Assembly: GCA_002407865.1 (NCBI GenBank)
Contig: DHPI01000026.1
Span: forward strand, 8,123-13,693
Length of the DNA: 5,571 nucleotides
DNA from: Spirochaetia bacterium UBA5368
GTDB taxonomy: Bacteria > Spirochaetota > UBA4802 > UBA5368
Reading direction: 5' to 3'
Shown piece after piece: positions 1-5,571 of the stretch (positions are counted from its first letter, which is position 1; each line of letters begins with the position of its first letter). The translations under genes and the position numbers were made by a program. The notes under the pieces were generated by a model. That model was given only the letters and a program-made list of their open reading frames with translations, searched no databases and was not told where the DNA came from.

Positions 1-1
1 A

Positions 2-565
2 ATCGGTAAATTGATTAGGTGTTTGAACACATATAAAATGGCATTTATTGCCGCACCATGGCGCATCGATATAAACACGGCCGAAAAGCAAATAAAAAAA
101 GAATTTACCGAAAGACTAACCACCGCCACATCGGGAAGCCTGCTGCGTTTGAGTTATTTAAACACCATCGGTTATCATGATGAAAAATTGTTTATAGATA
201 TGGTTGATCATGAATATTGTCTAAGGGCGTGCAAGAAAGGATTTCAAGTGATTGTTGTTAATAATGCCCGCATGCATCATCGGTTGGGAAAAATGCAAAA
301 AAAGGTAGTGTGCGGAATTCCGTTTTATCCGACACACCATGCTGCCATTCGAAGATATTATAAAGCGAGAAACGGTCTGTATATATGGGGTAAATACCTG
401 TTTAAATATCCGAGATTCGTTATTCCGGGGATAATTAATTTTTGTATAGAATATATCGAAATAATAATGTTCGAAAGGGAGAAACGGAAGAAGACGGTTG
501 CTATAATACAGGGTTTCTATGATTGTTTTCGCTCACATTTTGGTGAAAAAAAGATTTATGAATAA
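2..565 (+). CDS. GT2 glycosyltransferase, rhamnosyltransferase-like (5' truncated by window edge)
   Basis: C-terminal part (187 codons visible) of a cytoplasmic GT-A fold family 2 enzyme that would transfer a sugar, possibly rhamnose, from a nucleotide donor to a growing glycan. The frame is open back to base 2, so the TTG at 11 is probably internal and the true start lies upstream. The N-terminal nucleotide-binding half with the DxD motif is therefore not seen. Visible family marks are TSGSL (bases 128-142), then LFIDMVDHEYCLR (188-226), which matches the FIDxVDxE(W/Y)CLR acceptor/catalytic block of RfbF-type rhamnosyltransferases, a following HHRLG, and RRYYKARNGLY near bases 350-385. The last roughly 60 residues are aromatic/hydrophobic with basic patches, usual for membrane-associated members. 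It lies 90 bp upstream of a paralogous GT2 gene on the same strand. The DNA is AT-rich. Family call firm; sugar specificity is inference. Confidence 0.85.
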   Translation: MGKLIRCLNTYKMAFIAAPWRIDINTAEKQIKKEFTERLTTATSGSLLRLSYLNTIGYHDEKLFIDMVDHEYCLRACKKGFQVIVVNNARMHHRLGKMQKKVVCGIPFYPTHHAAIRRYYKARNGLYIWGKYLFKYPRFVIPGIINFCIEYIEIIMFEREKRKKTVAIIQGFYDCFRSHFGEKKIYE

Positions 566-582
566 TGTTCTTAATGAACCGT

Positions 583-619
583 CCACAATTTCGGGGTGAG
601 TTACGGTAACAAGTTGTGG
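583..619 (+). other. Inverted repeat (stem-loop) between two GT2 genes
   Basis: CCACAATTT (583-591) can pair with AAGTTGTGG (611-619): 9 bp including one G-T wobble, with a 19-nt loop. No T-run follows, so it is not a typical intrinsic terminator. It lies in the 90-bp gap before the next gene's ribosome binding site and could be an mRNA processing or attenuation hairpin, or chance. Confidence 0.3.
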
Positions 620-655
620 TGCAGCATGCTTAAAAATCGGAGGATAATTATATAA

Positions 656-1675
656 ATGAAGACATTTGCGATTATAGTCACCTATGGGAATAGGTTTTTA
701 TTATTGAGAAAAGTAGTACTCGAGTTACTTAACATTAAAATTGATAAAATAGTGATAGTCGATAATAAGTCTGAAAAAGAAAGCGCTGATCAACTTATAA
801 AATTACGCAAGGAATATAAGAGTATAATAGAAGTCGTTAGTCTTAATGAGAATACAGGGTCCGCCAAAGGATATGCGATTGGAATTCGCAAAGCTCTTGA
901 ATATTCAGATTGTGAATTTATTTGGTTGCTTGACGACGATAATAAACCTGATGAAAACGCTCTTTCGGTATTAAAAGAATTCTGGCGGGACTTGAAGGTG
1001 CAGAATAAAAATGAAAGAGTATGTCTTGCATCACACAGAAAGGATCGACAAATCTACAAAGATGCTGTCATAAAGAATAATCCTCAATTGGTTTTAGGCA
1101 GAAAAAATATTTTTCGCGCATTTCATATTGCAAACATGCCTTCTTTTTTGCGTAATAGAATAGTTAAAAAAATAAAAAAAAGCAATATTTCGGTTTATAG
1201 CGAAAAAACAGCAGGAGAAGTGTATGCGGTTCCCTATGGGGGTATGTTTTTTAATAAAGATCTGATCGATCTGATTGGCTATCCTGATGAAAAATTATAT
1301 TTATATGTAGACGATCATGAATACTCTTATAGAATAATAAAGAAGGGTGGGGCTATTTGGTTATTATTGAACAGTACTATTCGGGATATCGATCAGTCAT
1401 GGCATGTGCAAGCCAAAGGATTTGCCGTGAATAGAATCGCTAAAGATACAAACCATATTCGATTATATTATTCTATTCGGAATAGGGTATATTTTGAGAG
1501 AAATGAATTAGTAACAAACCGTGTCGTTTATTATCTTAATATGATAATTTATTCTTTGATTGTGGTAGGTATAGCTTTGCCTAATTTTAAATTTAAAAAT
1601 ATTCGAATCTATTGTATCGCGCTTTTACATGGCTTGACGGGCAAAATGGGTATTAACAAAAATTATGAACTATGA
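656..1675 (+). CDS. GT2 family glycosyltransferase (rhamnosyl/galactofuranosyl-transferase-like)
   Basis: Complete 339-residue GT-A fold enzyme, a usual length for this family, expected to transfer a sugar from a nucleotide donor on the cytoplasmic side of the membrane. Motifs in order: VTY at residues 8-10; VDN at 35-37; NENTGSAKGY at 64-73; the metal/donor-binding DDD at 93-95 in WLLDDDNKP; GGMFF at 195-199; the catalytic-type acidic block YVDDHEYSYR at 217-226; YYSIRNR at 271-277; and a C-terminal HGLTGKMG. Residues about 288-309 are hydrophobic and may touch or cross the membrane. The start is supported by GGAGG at 639-643, 12 nt before the ATG, and by the conserved N-terminal strand. The gene is AT-rich, with an A7-T-A8 run at 1166-1181 coding KKIKK. 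It resembles the preceding gene and ends 21 bp from the convergent GT4 gene. Donor sugar not determinable. Confidence 0.9.
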   Translation: MKTFAIIVTYGNRFLLLRKVVLELLNIKIDKIVIVDNKSEKESADQLIKLRKEYKSIIEVVSLNENTGSAKGYAIGIRKALEYSDCEFIWLLDDDNKPDENALSVLKEFWRDLKVQNKNERVCLASHRKDRQIYKDAVIKNNPQLVLGRKNIFRAFHIANMPSFLRNRIVKKIKKSNISVYSEKTAGEVYAVPYGGMFFNKDLIDLIGYPDEKLYLYVDDHEYSYRIIKKGGAIWLLLNSTIRDIDQSWHVQAKGFAVNRIAKDTNHIRLYYSIRNRVYFERNELVTNRVVYYLNMIIYSLIVVGIALPNFKFKNIRIYCIALLHGLTGKMGINKNYEL

Positions 1676-1696
1676 TGTGTTACGGAATGCAATTGT

Positions 1697-2791
1697 TTAT
1701 CCGTTACGTAAGTGCGACAATAACGCCGTTACATTATTGTTAATGCTATGATATGTTATTGCATAGTTTAAAGCGCCTGCAGATATGCATTTATATAATG
1801 TACGATCATTTTTAACCTTTAGCAAACATGTATTTAAAATCGTGAAATCATTGTCGCAATAATATCCTGCATTGTATTTTAAAAATATATCCCCGTAATT
1901 CAGCTTGTACGACAATATCGGTACCCCCGCGGCGGCCGCTTCGAGCACTGTCATGGGCCAGTCGCCTTCCATGTCAGAGGTGAGACAGAACACCCTGCTG
2001 CGGCTGATAATGCGATACACGTTCTCCTGTGGAAGGAAGTCGAAAAAAGCGATATTCTTTACCGCCGAAGCGGCCATACGCACTTCCTCGAAATAGCTTT
2101 CTTTTCCGGGCACCGGCGAGCATATCATGCAGAATTTCAGTTTCGGATTGCGGCCCGCGAGCTCTATAAAAACCTCGGGATTTTTCCATTGTTCGCAGCG
2201 CGCGATCCATACCGCGTCGTAGTCCTTTTTCCGTGATGTGCGGATTCGCGAGAAATCGATGCCCTTCTTGAGGATGGCCACCCGCGCATCGGGCCGCTTT
2301 CTCAGTACATTGTCCCGCTCGAGCTCGTTCTGCGCCACGATGAGGTGCGCGAACCGAAGCAGCAGGAAAAAGAGCGGGCACCTTTTGTGGTTCTTCTGGT
2401 ATTTCCCCTCGCTCTCGATATCGTGCGCAAGCATGAATACGAAGCGCATGCCGAAAATGCGCGCGTACAGCGCGAAAAGGCACGATTCTAACGTAAGCCC
2501 CCGCTGGAGGATGACGTCCGGCTTCAGCCGACGAAGGGTGCGGTGGTAGGTAATGACCTTTTTAAAGATGGAATCGCTTTCGTTGAATGTCGGCACAAGC
2601 GTAAAGTCGCCCGCGTCGTCGAAATCGATGCGCTCGTAAGCGGGAATCAGCGAGTATACGCTGTGCTCCGCATGACGCCCCATTTCCTTCGCGATCTGGT
2701 ACATCTGCACGTTGGCTCCGCCGAAGGTACGGCTGGATGCCCTGCTAAAAAGGGCCTCGGAATCCTTGGGAAAAATAATTGCTATTTTCAT
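1697..2791 (-). CDS. GT4 family (GT-B fold) glycosyltransferase
   Basis: Complete 364-residue retaining glycosyltransferase, expected to act in the cytoplasm on a nucleotide sugar. The N-terminal acceptor domain starts MKIAIIFP and carries the glycine loop FGGAN at residues 23-27. A linker near 175-195 leads to the donor domain: VWIAR at 194-198, then EGDWPMTVLE at 275-284 followed by AAAAGVPIL. This is the GT4 acidic motif, but with eight rather than the usual seven residues between the glutamates. The C-terminal part (NYGDIF, NAGYYC, then a final helix) still looks like a normal GT4 end. ATG is the only reasonable start: an in-frame stop lies 13 codons upstream with no other start codon between. 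No clear Shine-Dalgarno site precedes it. It is the only gene here on the minus strand. Its last ~70 codons are AT-rich (about 32% GC), the rest about 55%. Acceptor and sugar unknown. Confidence 0.9.
   Translation of the reverse strand: MKIAIIFPKDSEALFSRASSRTFGGANVQMYQIAKEMGRHAEHSVYSLIPAYERIDFDDAGDFTLVPTFNESDSIFKKVITYHRTLRRLKPDVILQRGLTLESCLFALYARIFGMRFVFMLAHDIESEGKYQKNHKRCPLFFLLLRFAHLIVAQNELERDNVLRKRPDARVAILKKGIDFSRIRTSRKKDYDAVWIARCEQWKNPEVFIELAGRNPKLKFCMICSPVPGKESYFEEVRMAASAVKNIAFFDFLPQENVYRIISRSRVFCLTSDMEGDWPMTVLEAAAAGVPILSYKLNYGDIFLKYNAGYYCDNDFTILNTCLLKVKNDRTLYKCISAGALNYAITYHSINNNVTALLSHLRNG
1905..1925. other. Sharp base-composition boundary inside the GT4 gene
   Basis: Hand counts give 77 G+C in 240 bases for 1681-1920 (32%) and 165 in 300 for 1921-2220 (55%). 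The first 60 bases after the step are 68% G+C. The change falls at about codons 290-294 of the minus-strand GT4 gene, just after its conserved EAAAAGVPIL segment. The AT-rich side continues leftward through both GT2 genes. The reading frame and protein family resemblance are kept across the step. Confidence 0.6.
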
Positions 2792-2946
2792 ATGAAGTAT
2801 CGAATTTAAGTAACAAAAGAATGAAAATTATGAAGGTTGTCAATCTTAAATCTTGAAACTTGAACCAGGGTGCCCCGGAAACAAAGCCCTAATAAAATTG
2901 CTTGCCTAAAATATTCGCGTCTTGATAAACTGCCTATCCGTATTGT

Positions 2947-2955
2947 TGGTATGAT
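2947..2955 (+). promoter_or_regulatory. Putative extended -10 promoter for the GT-C gene
   Basis: TGGTATGAT gives a TGn extension plus the -10-like hexamer TATGAT (2950-2955), about 35 bp before the chosen ATG. The sequence 17 bp upstream is a poor -35 (AAACTG); a better one, TTGATA at 2922-2927, is 22 bp away and too far. Extended -10 promoters can work without a good -35. It lies in a 199-bp divergent intergenic region. Prediction only. Confidence 0.35.
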
Positions 2956-2979
2956 GTGACTAATTACGCGTGCTGATAC

Positions 2980-2985
2980 GGGGAG
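2980..2985 (+). promoter_or_regulatory. Ribosome binding site deciding the GT-C gene start
   Basis: GGGGAG ends 5 nt before the ATG at 2991. An in-frame GTG at 2970 would give a protein seven residues longer, but it lies upstream of this site and lacks its own purine-rich site at a suitable distance. The ATG is therefore preferred. Confidence 0.7.
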
Positions 2986-2990
2986 TATAT

Positions 2991-4721
2991 ATGCAGAATG
3001 ATATTCAAAACATCGATACGCCGCACAGCGGCATATCGAAAAAGGCGCTGACAGCCGTTTCACTCTTTCTCATCGGCTTTGCGTACGCTCTTGTGGGACT
3101 TTACTCTCTTGGCCAGCATCCGTATTTAGGCGAAACCGATACCAGCTTTTTTATTGAATATGTTATGAAGATAAAAGAGCAGGGCGGCCCGCTCGATTTT
3201 GTTGCCTCGCTTTTTATGGGGAAGTTTACGCCGGGGAACCAGCACCCCCTGTACCCCTTTATTATATCGCTTTTTTATTCGAAGAGCATCGCGTATTTTC
3301 TTCAGATCAAGCTGCTCAATTTTTTTCTGGGGCTGGCGTTTCTCTACCTGTTTTATTTTCTTGTAAAAAAAGAAGCGGGCAGTCTCGCGGCGTCAATTGC
3401 GGCGTGCCTGCTCATTGCCAACGACACGTTTATGCACCAGACGACGATGGTGTCGTGCGAAACGCTGCTTGTCATTTTTACAACGCTCTCGTTTTATCTG
3501 ATTATCAGAGGTCTGGATGATAACCGTGTATGGATTCCCGCCGGTCTGTGCGTGGGGCTTGCGCACCTGACGAAGGGTAGTGGTATGTTTATCCCGTTCG
3601 GTTTTCTGCTTTTTCTTCTGTTCGATGTCAAATTCCGCTTCTGGAAGCTATTTAAAAATAAATATCTCTGGCTCTTCGCCCTGATGTTTATGGTGGGGGC
3701 GCTCCCTCTCCTGGTGCGCAATACCATTGTCTATAAATTTCCTTTTTATAATTATAACGTGACGTATTTCGCCATGGACCAGGACTGGGGCAAGGCGGAA
3801 AAAAAGGCCGAGTTCAGCGATGTATTTAAAAAGAAGCCGACAGAGCTTGCTGGAAGGTTTATCAAGGGTACTGCGCGCGAATTCAGAATCCTTTTGCATT
3901 CGCTTTACTCATTCTCGCTGCATTACGTGCCAAAACTCCAGAACGACACGTCGCCATGGTACGCGAAGGCCATGGGGGCAGTTGCCGCCGGGCTGATGTT
4001 TCTGTCGGCGGCGGCCGGTTTTATTACGTCACAGTGCGGCAGGAGAAAAAAAGCTTTAATATTGTTTCTGGTAATCGGATTTTATCTTCCGCTGTCGTGG
4101 TACAGCATTACGGCGCCAAACAGGCGTTATATTCTGCCGGTTACGATTCTTTTTATTTTCTTTGCGGCGTTGTTTTGCGCGCAGGTGCTGCGGCGCGCCG
4201 TTTCGGAACAGCGGTGGGTTTTTAAAAAGTTTTCCGATAGTGCACGTTCGTTATTTCCTGGGATTGCGCTGGCTTCTATGCTCCTGCTGTTTGTCGCAAT
4301 CTATCCTGCGGCGCGGGCTATTCCGCACCCTATGAAGACCTATGCATATGAAGACGGCTATTTAGAGCTTGCCGACTACCTTATGAAAAATCTCAAGCCT
4401 GGCGAGAAGTACCTCAAGAAGGGGGAGCACAATTATTCATGGGTGATTCTGTATCCCGAACTTGACGCGAAGAGGGATGGTATGAAATATTTTAAGGATA
4501 TCAACGCGTTTACCGGGTATATGCAGGAACACAAGAACATTGCATACTATCTGCTTGACCAGGAAGGATTCAGAATGACGAAGAATATTTTTGATAAAAG
4601 CTACATAAATCTCGATCCACAACATGGTTTTGTCCTCGTAAAAAATATACCGGGATTTACGGCGGTTATGCAGGATACGATGCTTCCGTCGGATTATATT
4701 CTTTTCAAACGCAATGAGTAA
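2991..4721 (+). CDS. GT-C type multi-pass membrane glycosyltransferase (PMT/ArnT-like)
   Basis: A 576-residue polytopic inner-membrane protein, typical in size for GT-C enzymes that move a sugar from a polyprenyl-phosphate donor to an acceptor on the outer face of the membrane. After a short polar N-terminus, TM1 is about residues 20-40. The first external loop carries GETDTSFF (47-54), where GT-C enzymes hold catalytic acidic residues; E48 and D50 are candidates. The loop later has NQHPLYP (83-89), matching the HPPLYP-like signature of the PMT_2 group. Further hydrophobic segments lie near 101-125, 132-145, 155-172, 183-211, 226-242, 325-346, 354-371, 378-402 and 422-443. Residues about 444-576 form a soluble C-terminal domain, probably extracytoplasmic. 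Start chosen by the GGGGAG site. GC content is near 50%. It is divergent from the GT4 gene and 235 bp upstream of a polyprenyl-phosphate-sugar-synthase-like gene. Donor and acceptor unknown. Confidence 0.85.
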   Translation: MQNDIQNIDTPHSGISKKALTAVSLFLIGFAYALVGLYSLGQHPYLGETDTSFFIEYVMKIKEQGGPLDFVASLFMGKFTPGNQHPLYPFIISLFYSKSIAYFLQIKLLNFFLGLAFLYLFYFLVKKEAGSLAASIAACLLIANDTFMHQTTMVSCETLLVIFTTLSFYLIIRGLDDNRVWIPAGLCVGLAHLTKGSGMFIPFGFLLFLLFDVKFRFWKLFKNKYLWLFALMFMVGALPLLVRNTIVYKFPFYNYNVTYFAMDQDWGKAEKKAEFSDVFKKKPTELAGRFIKGTAREFRILLHSLYSFSLHYVPKLQNDTSPWYAKAMGAVAAGLMFLSAAAGFITSQCGRRKKALILFLVIGFYLPLSWYSITAPNRRYILPVTILFIFFAALFCAQVLRRAVSEQRWVFKKFSDSARSLFPGIALASMLLLFVAIYPAARAIPHPMKTYAYEDGYLELADYLMKNLKPGEKYLKKGEHNYSWVILYPELDAKRDGMKYFKDINAFTGYMQEHKNIAYYLLDQEGFRMTKNIFDKSYINLDPQHGFVLVKNIPGFTAVMQDTMLPSDYILFKRNE

Positions 4722-4762
4722 TCCTGAATGAATCGGCATAGTTCGATTTAGTACATCGTATG

Positions 4763-4860
4763 ATCGGATACATGAATATTTCCAGTGTTTTGTGCTGGAA
4801 AGGGTGGCGTGTGATGGCAGTATGTATGCCCCTGGAAGGGGCGATGCTGTGCCATCCGAT
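4763..4860 (+). other. Candidate structured RNA or palindromic element in the leader of the last gene
   Basis: Three nested or adjacent inverted repeats occur in under 100 bp of non-coding DNA. An outer pair, ATCGGAT (4763-4769) with ATCCGAT (4854-4860), encloses TTTCCAG (4779-4785) with CTGGAAA (4795-4801), and GCCCC (4828-4832) with GGGGC (4838-4842) around the loop TGGAA. The last hairpin can lengthen outward, with bulges, through 4813-4823 and 4844-4856, which would compete with the outer stem. TTCCAG at 4780-4785 could also pair with a second CTGGAA at 4832-4837 across that loop. No T-run follows, so this is not a standard terminator. It does not match a riboswitch class I recognise. The rest of the 4722-4956 gap shows no gene; a 10-bp palindrome AATCGCGATT lies at 4886-4895. 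Confidence 0.3.
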
Positions 4861-4945
4861 GCGTATAAACAGGAACACGATTGAGAATCGCGATTAGATT
4901 TGACGTTATATATACAGGGATAACCGCTAAAGAATTTAATGCATT

Positions 4946-4950
4946 GAGGA
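4946..4950 (+). promoter_or_regulatory. Ribosome binding site of the DPM1-like gene
   Basis: GAGGA lies 6 nt before the ATG at 4957. Together with the conserved MKLIIQIPCYNE start it fixes the 5' end of this gene, which has no stop inside the window. Confidence 0.7.
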
Positions 4951-4956
4951 ATAACA

Positions 4957-5571
4957 ATGAAGCTAATTATACAAATACCCTGCTACAATGAGGCAGAAAC
5001 TCTTCCGCTGGCACTTAAAGAACTTCCGAGAAAAGTGAAGGGATTTGATCGGGTAGAGTGGCTTATAATTAATGATGGGAGCACCGATGCTACGGTTGAT
5101 GTCGCAAAATCTTGTGGTGTCGACCACATTGTGAGTTTTACGAAAAACCAGGGGCTTGCGCGGGGATTTGTCGCCGGCCTTGATGCGTGTACAAAACTTG
5201 GGGCTGACGTCATTGTTAATACCGACGCTGACAATCAGTATAACGCCAATGATATTCCGGCGCTCGTACAACCAATCCTTGAAGGGATGGCCGACATTGT
5301 GGTAGGGGCCAGACCCATCACCGATATTGCCCATTTTTCAGTTATAAAAAAGTTTTTACAATTTCTTGGAAGTTGGGTGGTGCGTGTTGTAAGTAAAACA
5401 GCTATCCCCGACGCGCCAAGCGGCTTCAGGGCGATAAGCCGTGATGCGGCTATGAGGCTGAACGTGTTTAACAACTATACGTATACGCTTGAAACCATTA
5501 TTCAGGCCGGACAAAAGAATATGGCTATCATTTCGGTTCCTGTACGGGTGAACAGGGACCTCAGGCCGTCC
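4957..5571 (+). CDS. GT2 glycosyltransferase, DPM1/polyprenyl-phosphate-sugar-synthase-like (3' truncated by window edge)
   Basis: The first 205 codons of a GT-A enzyme; the frame is open to the last base, so the C-terminus is missing. Relatives such as dolichol- or undecaprenyl-phosphate mannosyl/glucosyl synthases move a sugar from a nucleotide donor to a polyprenyl phosphate at the inner face of the membrane. Motifs: IPCYNEAETLP at residues 7-17, NDGSTD at 39-44, KNQGLARG at 63-70, the metal-binding TDADNQY at 89-95, VVGARP at 115-120, SGFRAIS at 155-161, TYTLETIIQAG at 175-185, and a final RPS, where the family often continues into an SRLF-type segment and then membrane helices. Those helices cannot be checked here. 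It follows the GT-C gene on the same strand after 235 bp. GC content is near 50%, like that gene. Open frames on the opposite strand here are shadows. The exact sugar is not predictable. Confidence 0.9.
   Translation, partial: MKLIIQIPCYNEAETLPLALKELPRKVKGFDRVEWLIINDGSTDATVDVAKSCGVDHIVSFTKNQGLARGFVAGLDACTKLGADVIVNTDADNQYNANDIPALVQPILEGMADIVVGARPITDIAHFSVIKKFLQFLGSWVVRVVSKTAIPDAPSGFRAISRDAAMRLNVFNNYTYTLETIIQAGQKNMAIISVPVRVNRDLRPS

Noticed and set aside
1166..1181. A7-T-A8 tract in the second GT2 gene as a phase-variation switch
   Set aside because: The tract is short, interrupted and lies in Lys-rich coding sequence of an AT-rich gene. The frame is intact and there is no evidence of slippage.
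1682..1704. Short inverted repeat ACGGA/TCCGT between the convergent genes as a bidirectional terminator
   Set aside because: Only 5 bp with a 13-nt loop and no T-run on either side.
1974..2483. A 169-codon open frame on the minus strand inside the GT4 gene, and plus-strand frames over 2238-2809
   Set aside because: They overlap a well-supported GT4 gene in other frames, have biased Arg/Ala/Ser-rich or patternless translations and no family motif. They are a by-product of its GC-rich codons.
2815..2843. A perfect -35 hexamer TTGACA on the minus strand (2843-2838) upstream of the GT4 gene
   Set aside because: At 16-18 bp spacing the -10 position reads about TCTTTT, a poor match, so I do not call a promoter. 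It remains a candidate if a transcription start is mapped there.
2842..2865. Imperfect tandem 7-8-bp units (ATCTTAA, ATCTTGAA, ACTTGAA)
   Set aside because: Three short degenerate copies in AT-rich DNA are likely chance. No operator family fits.
4748..4957. A 69-codon minus-strand open frame across the 4722-4956 gap
   Set aside because: It begins with TTG, has no ribosome binding site I can see, and its translation is His/Pro-rich without recognisable motifs. It also covers the inverted repeats.
4963..5474. Three open frames on the minus strand at the right end
   Set aside because: They are antisense to the DPM1-like gene, whose ordered motifs and ribosome binding site make the plus strand the coding strand. 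The minus frames show no family features.

Overview
This window is a run of glycosyltransferase genes from a bacterial surface-polysaccharide or glycan-assembly locus. The organism cannot be named from it. Shine-Dalgarno sites, bacterial gene spacing and polyprenyl-phosphate-type glycosyltransferases point to a bacterium. A Gram-negative host making O-antigen- or capsule-like glycans is plausible but not proven, because no wzx/wzy, nucleotide-sugar gene, rRNA or tRNA is present.

Layout: (1) 2-565 (+), C-terminal part of a rhamnosyltransferase-like family 2 (GT2) enzyme that begins before the window. (2) 656-1675 (+), a complete GT2 enzyme of the same broad family. (3) 1697-2791 (-), a complete GT4 (GT-B fold) enzyme facing the other way and convergent with gene 2. 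(4) 2991-4721 (+), a multi-pass GT-C membrane glycosyltransferase, divergent from gene 3. (5) 4957-5571 (+), the N-terminal 205 residues of a DPM1/polyprenyl-phosphate-sugar-synthase-like GT2 enzyme that runs off the right edge. The 235-bp gap between genes 4 and 5 holds no gene but has several strong inverted repeats.

How they may work together (inference): genes 1-3 are cytoplasmic, nucleotide-sugar-dependent enzymes that would extend a lipid-linked or other glycan. Gene 5 would charge a polyprenyl phosphate with a sugar. Gene 4 has the architecture of enzymes that use such lipid-linked sugars on the outer face of the inner membrane, so genes 5 and 4 may form a donor-synthase/transferase pair.

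The clearest anomaly is compositional. The left part of the window, including genes 1 and 2, is AT-rich. Base composition jumps from about 32% GC (hand count, 1681-1920) to about 55% GC (1921-2220) inside the coding sequence of gene 3, with no break in the protein. This looks like a recombination junction within a GT4 gene. I found no mobile element, CRISPR array, defence gene or clearly new system.
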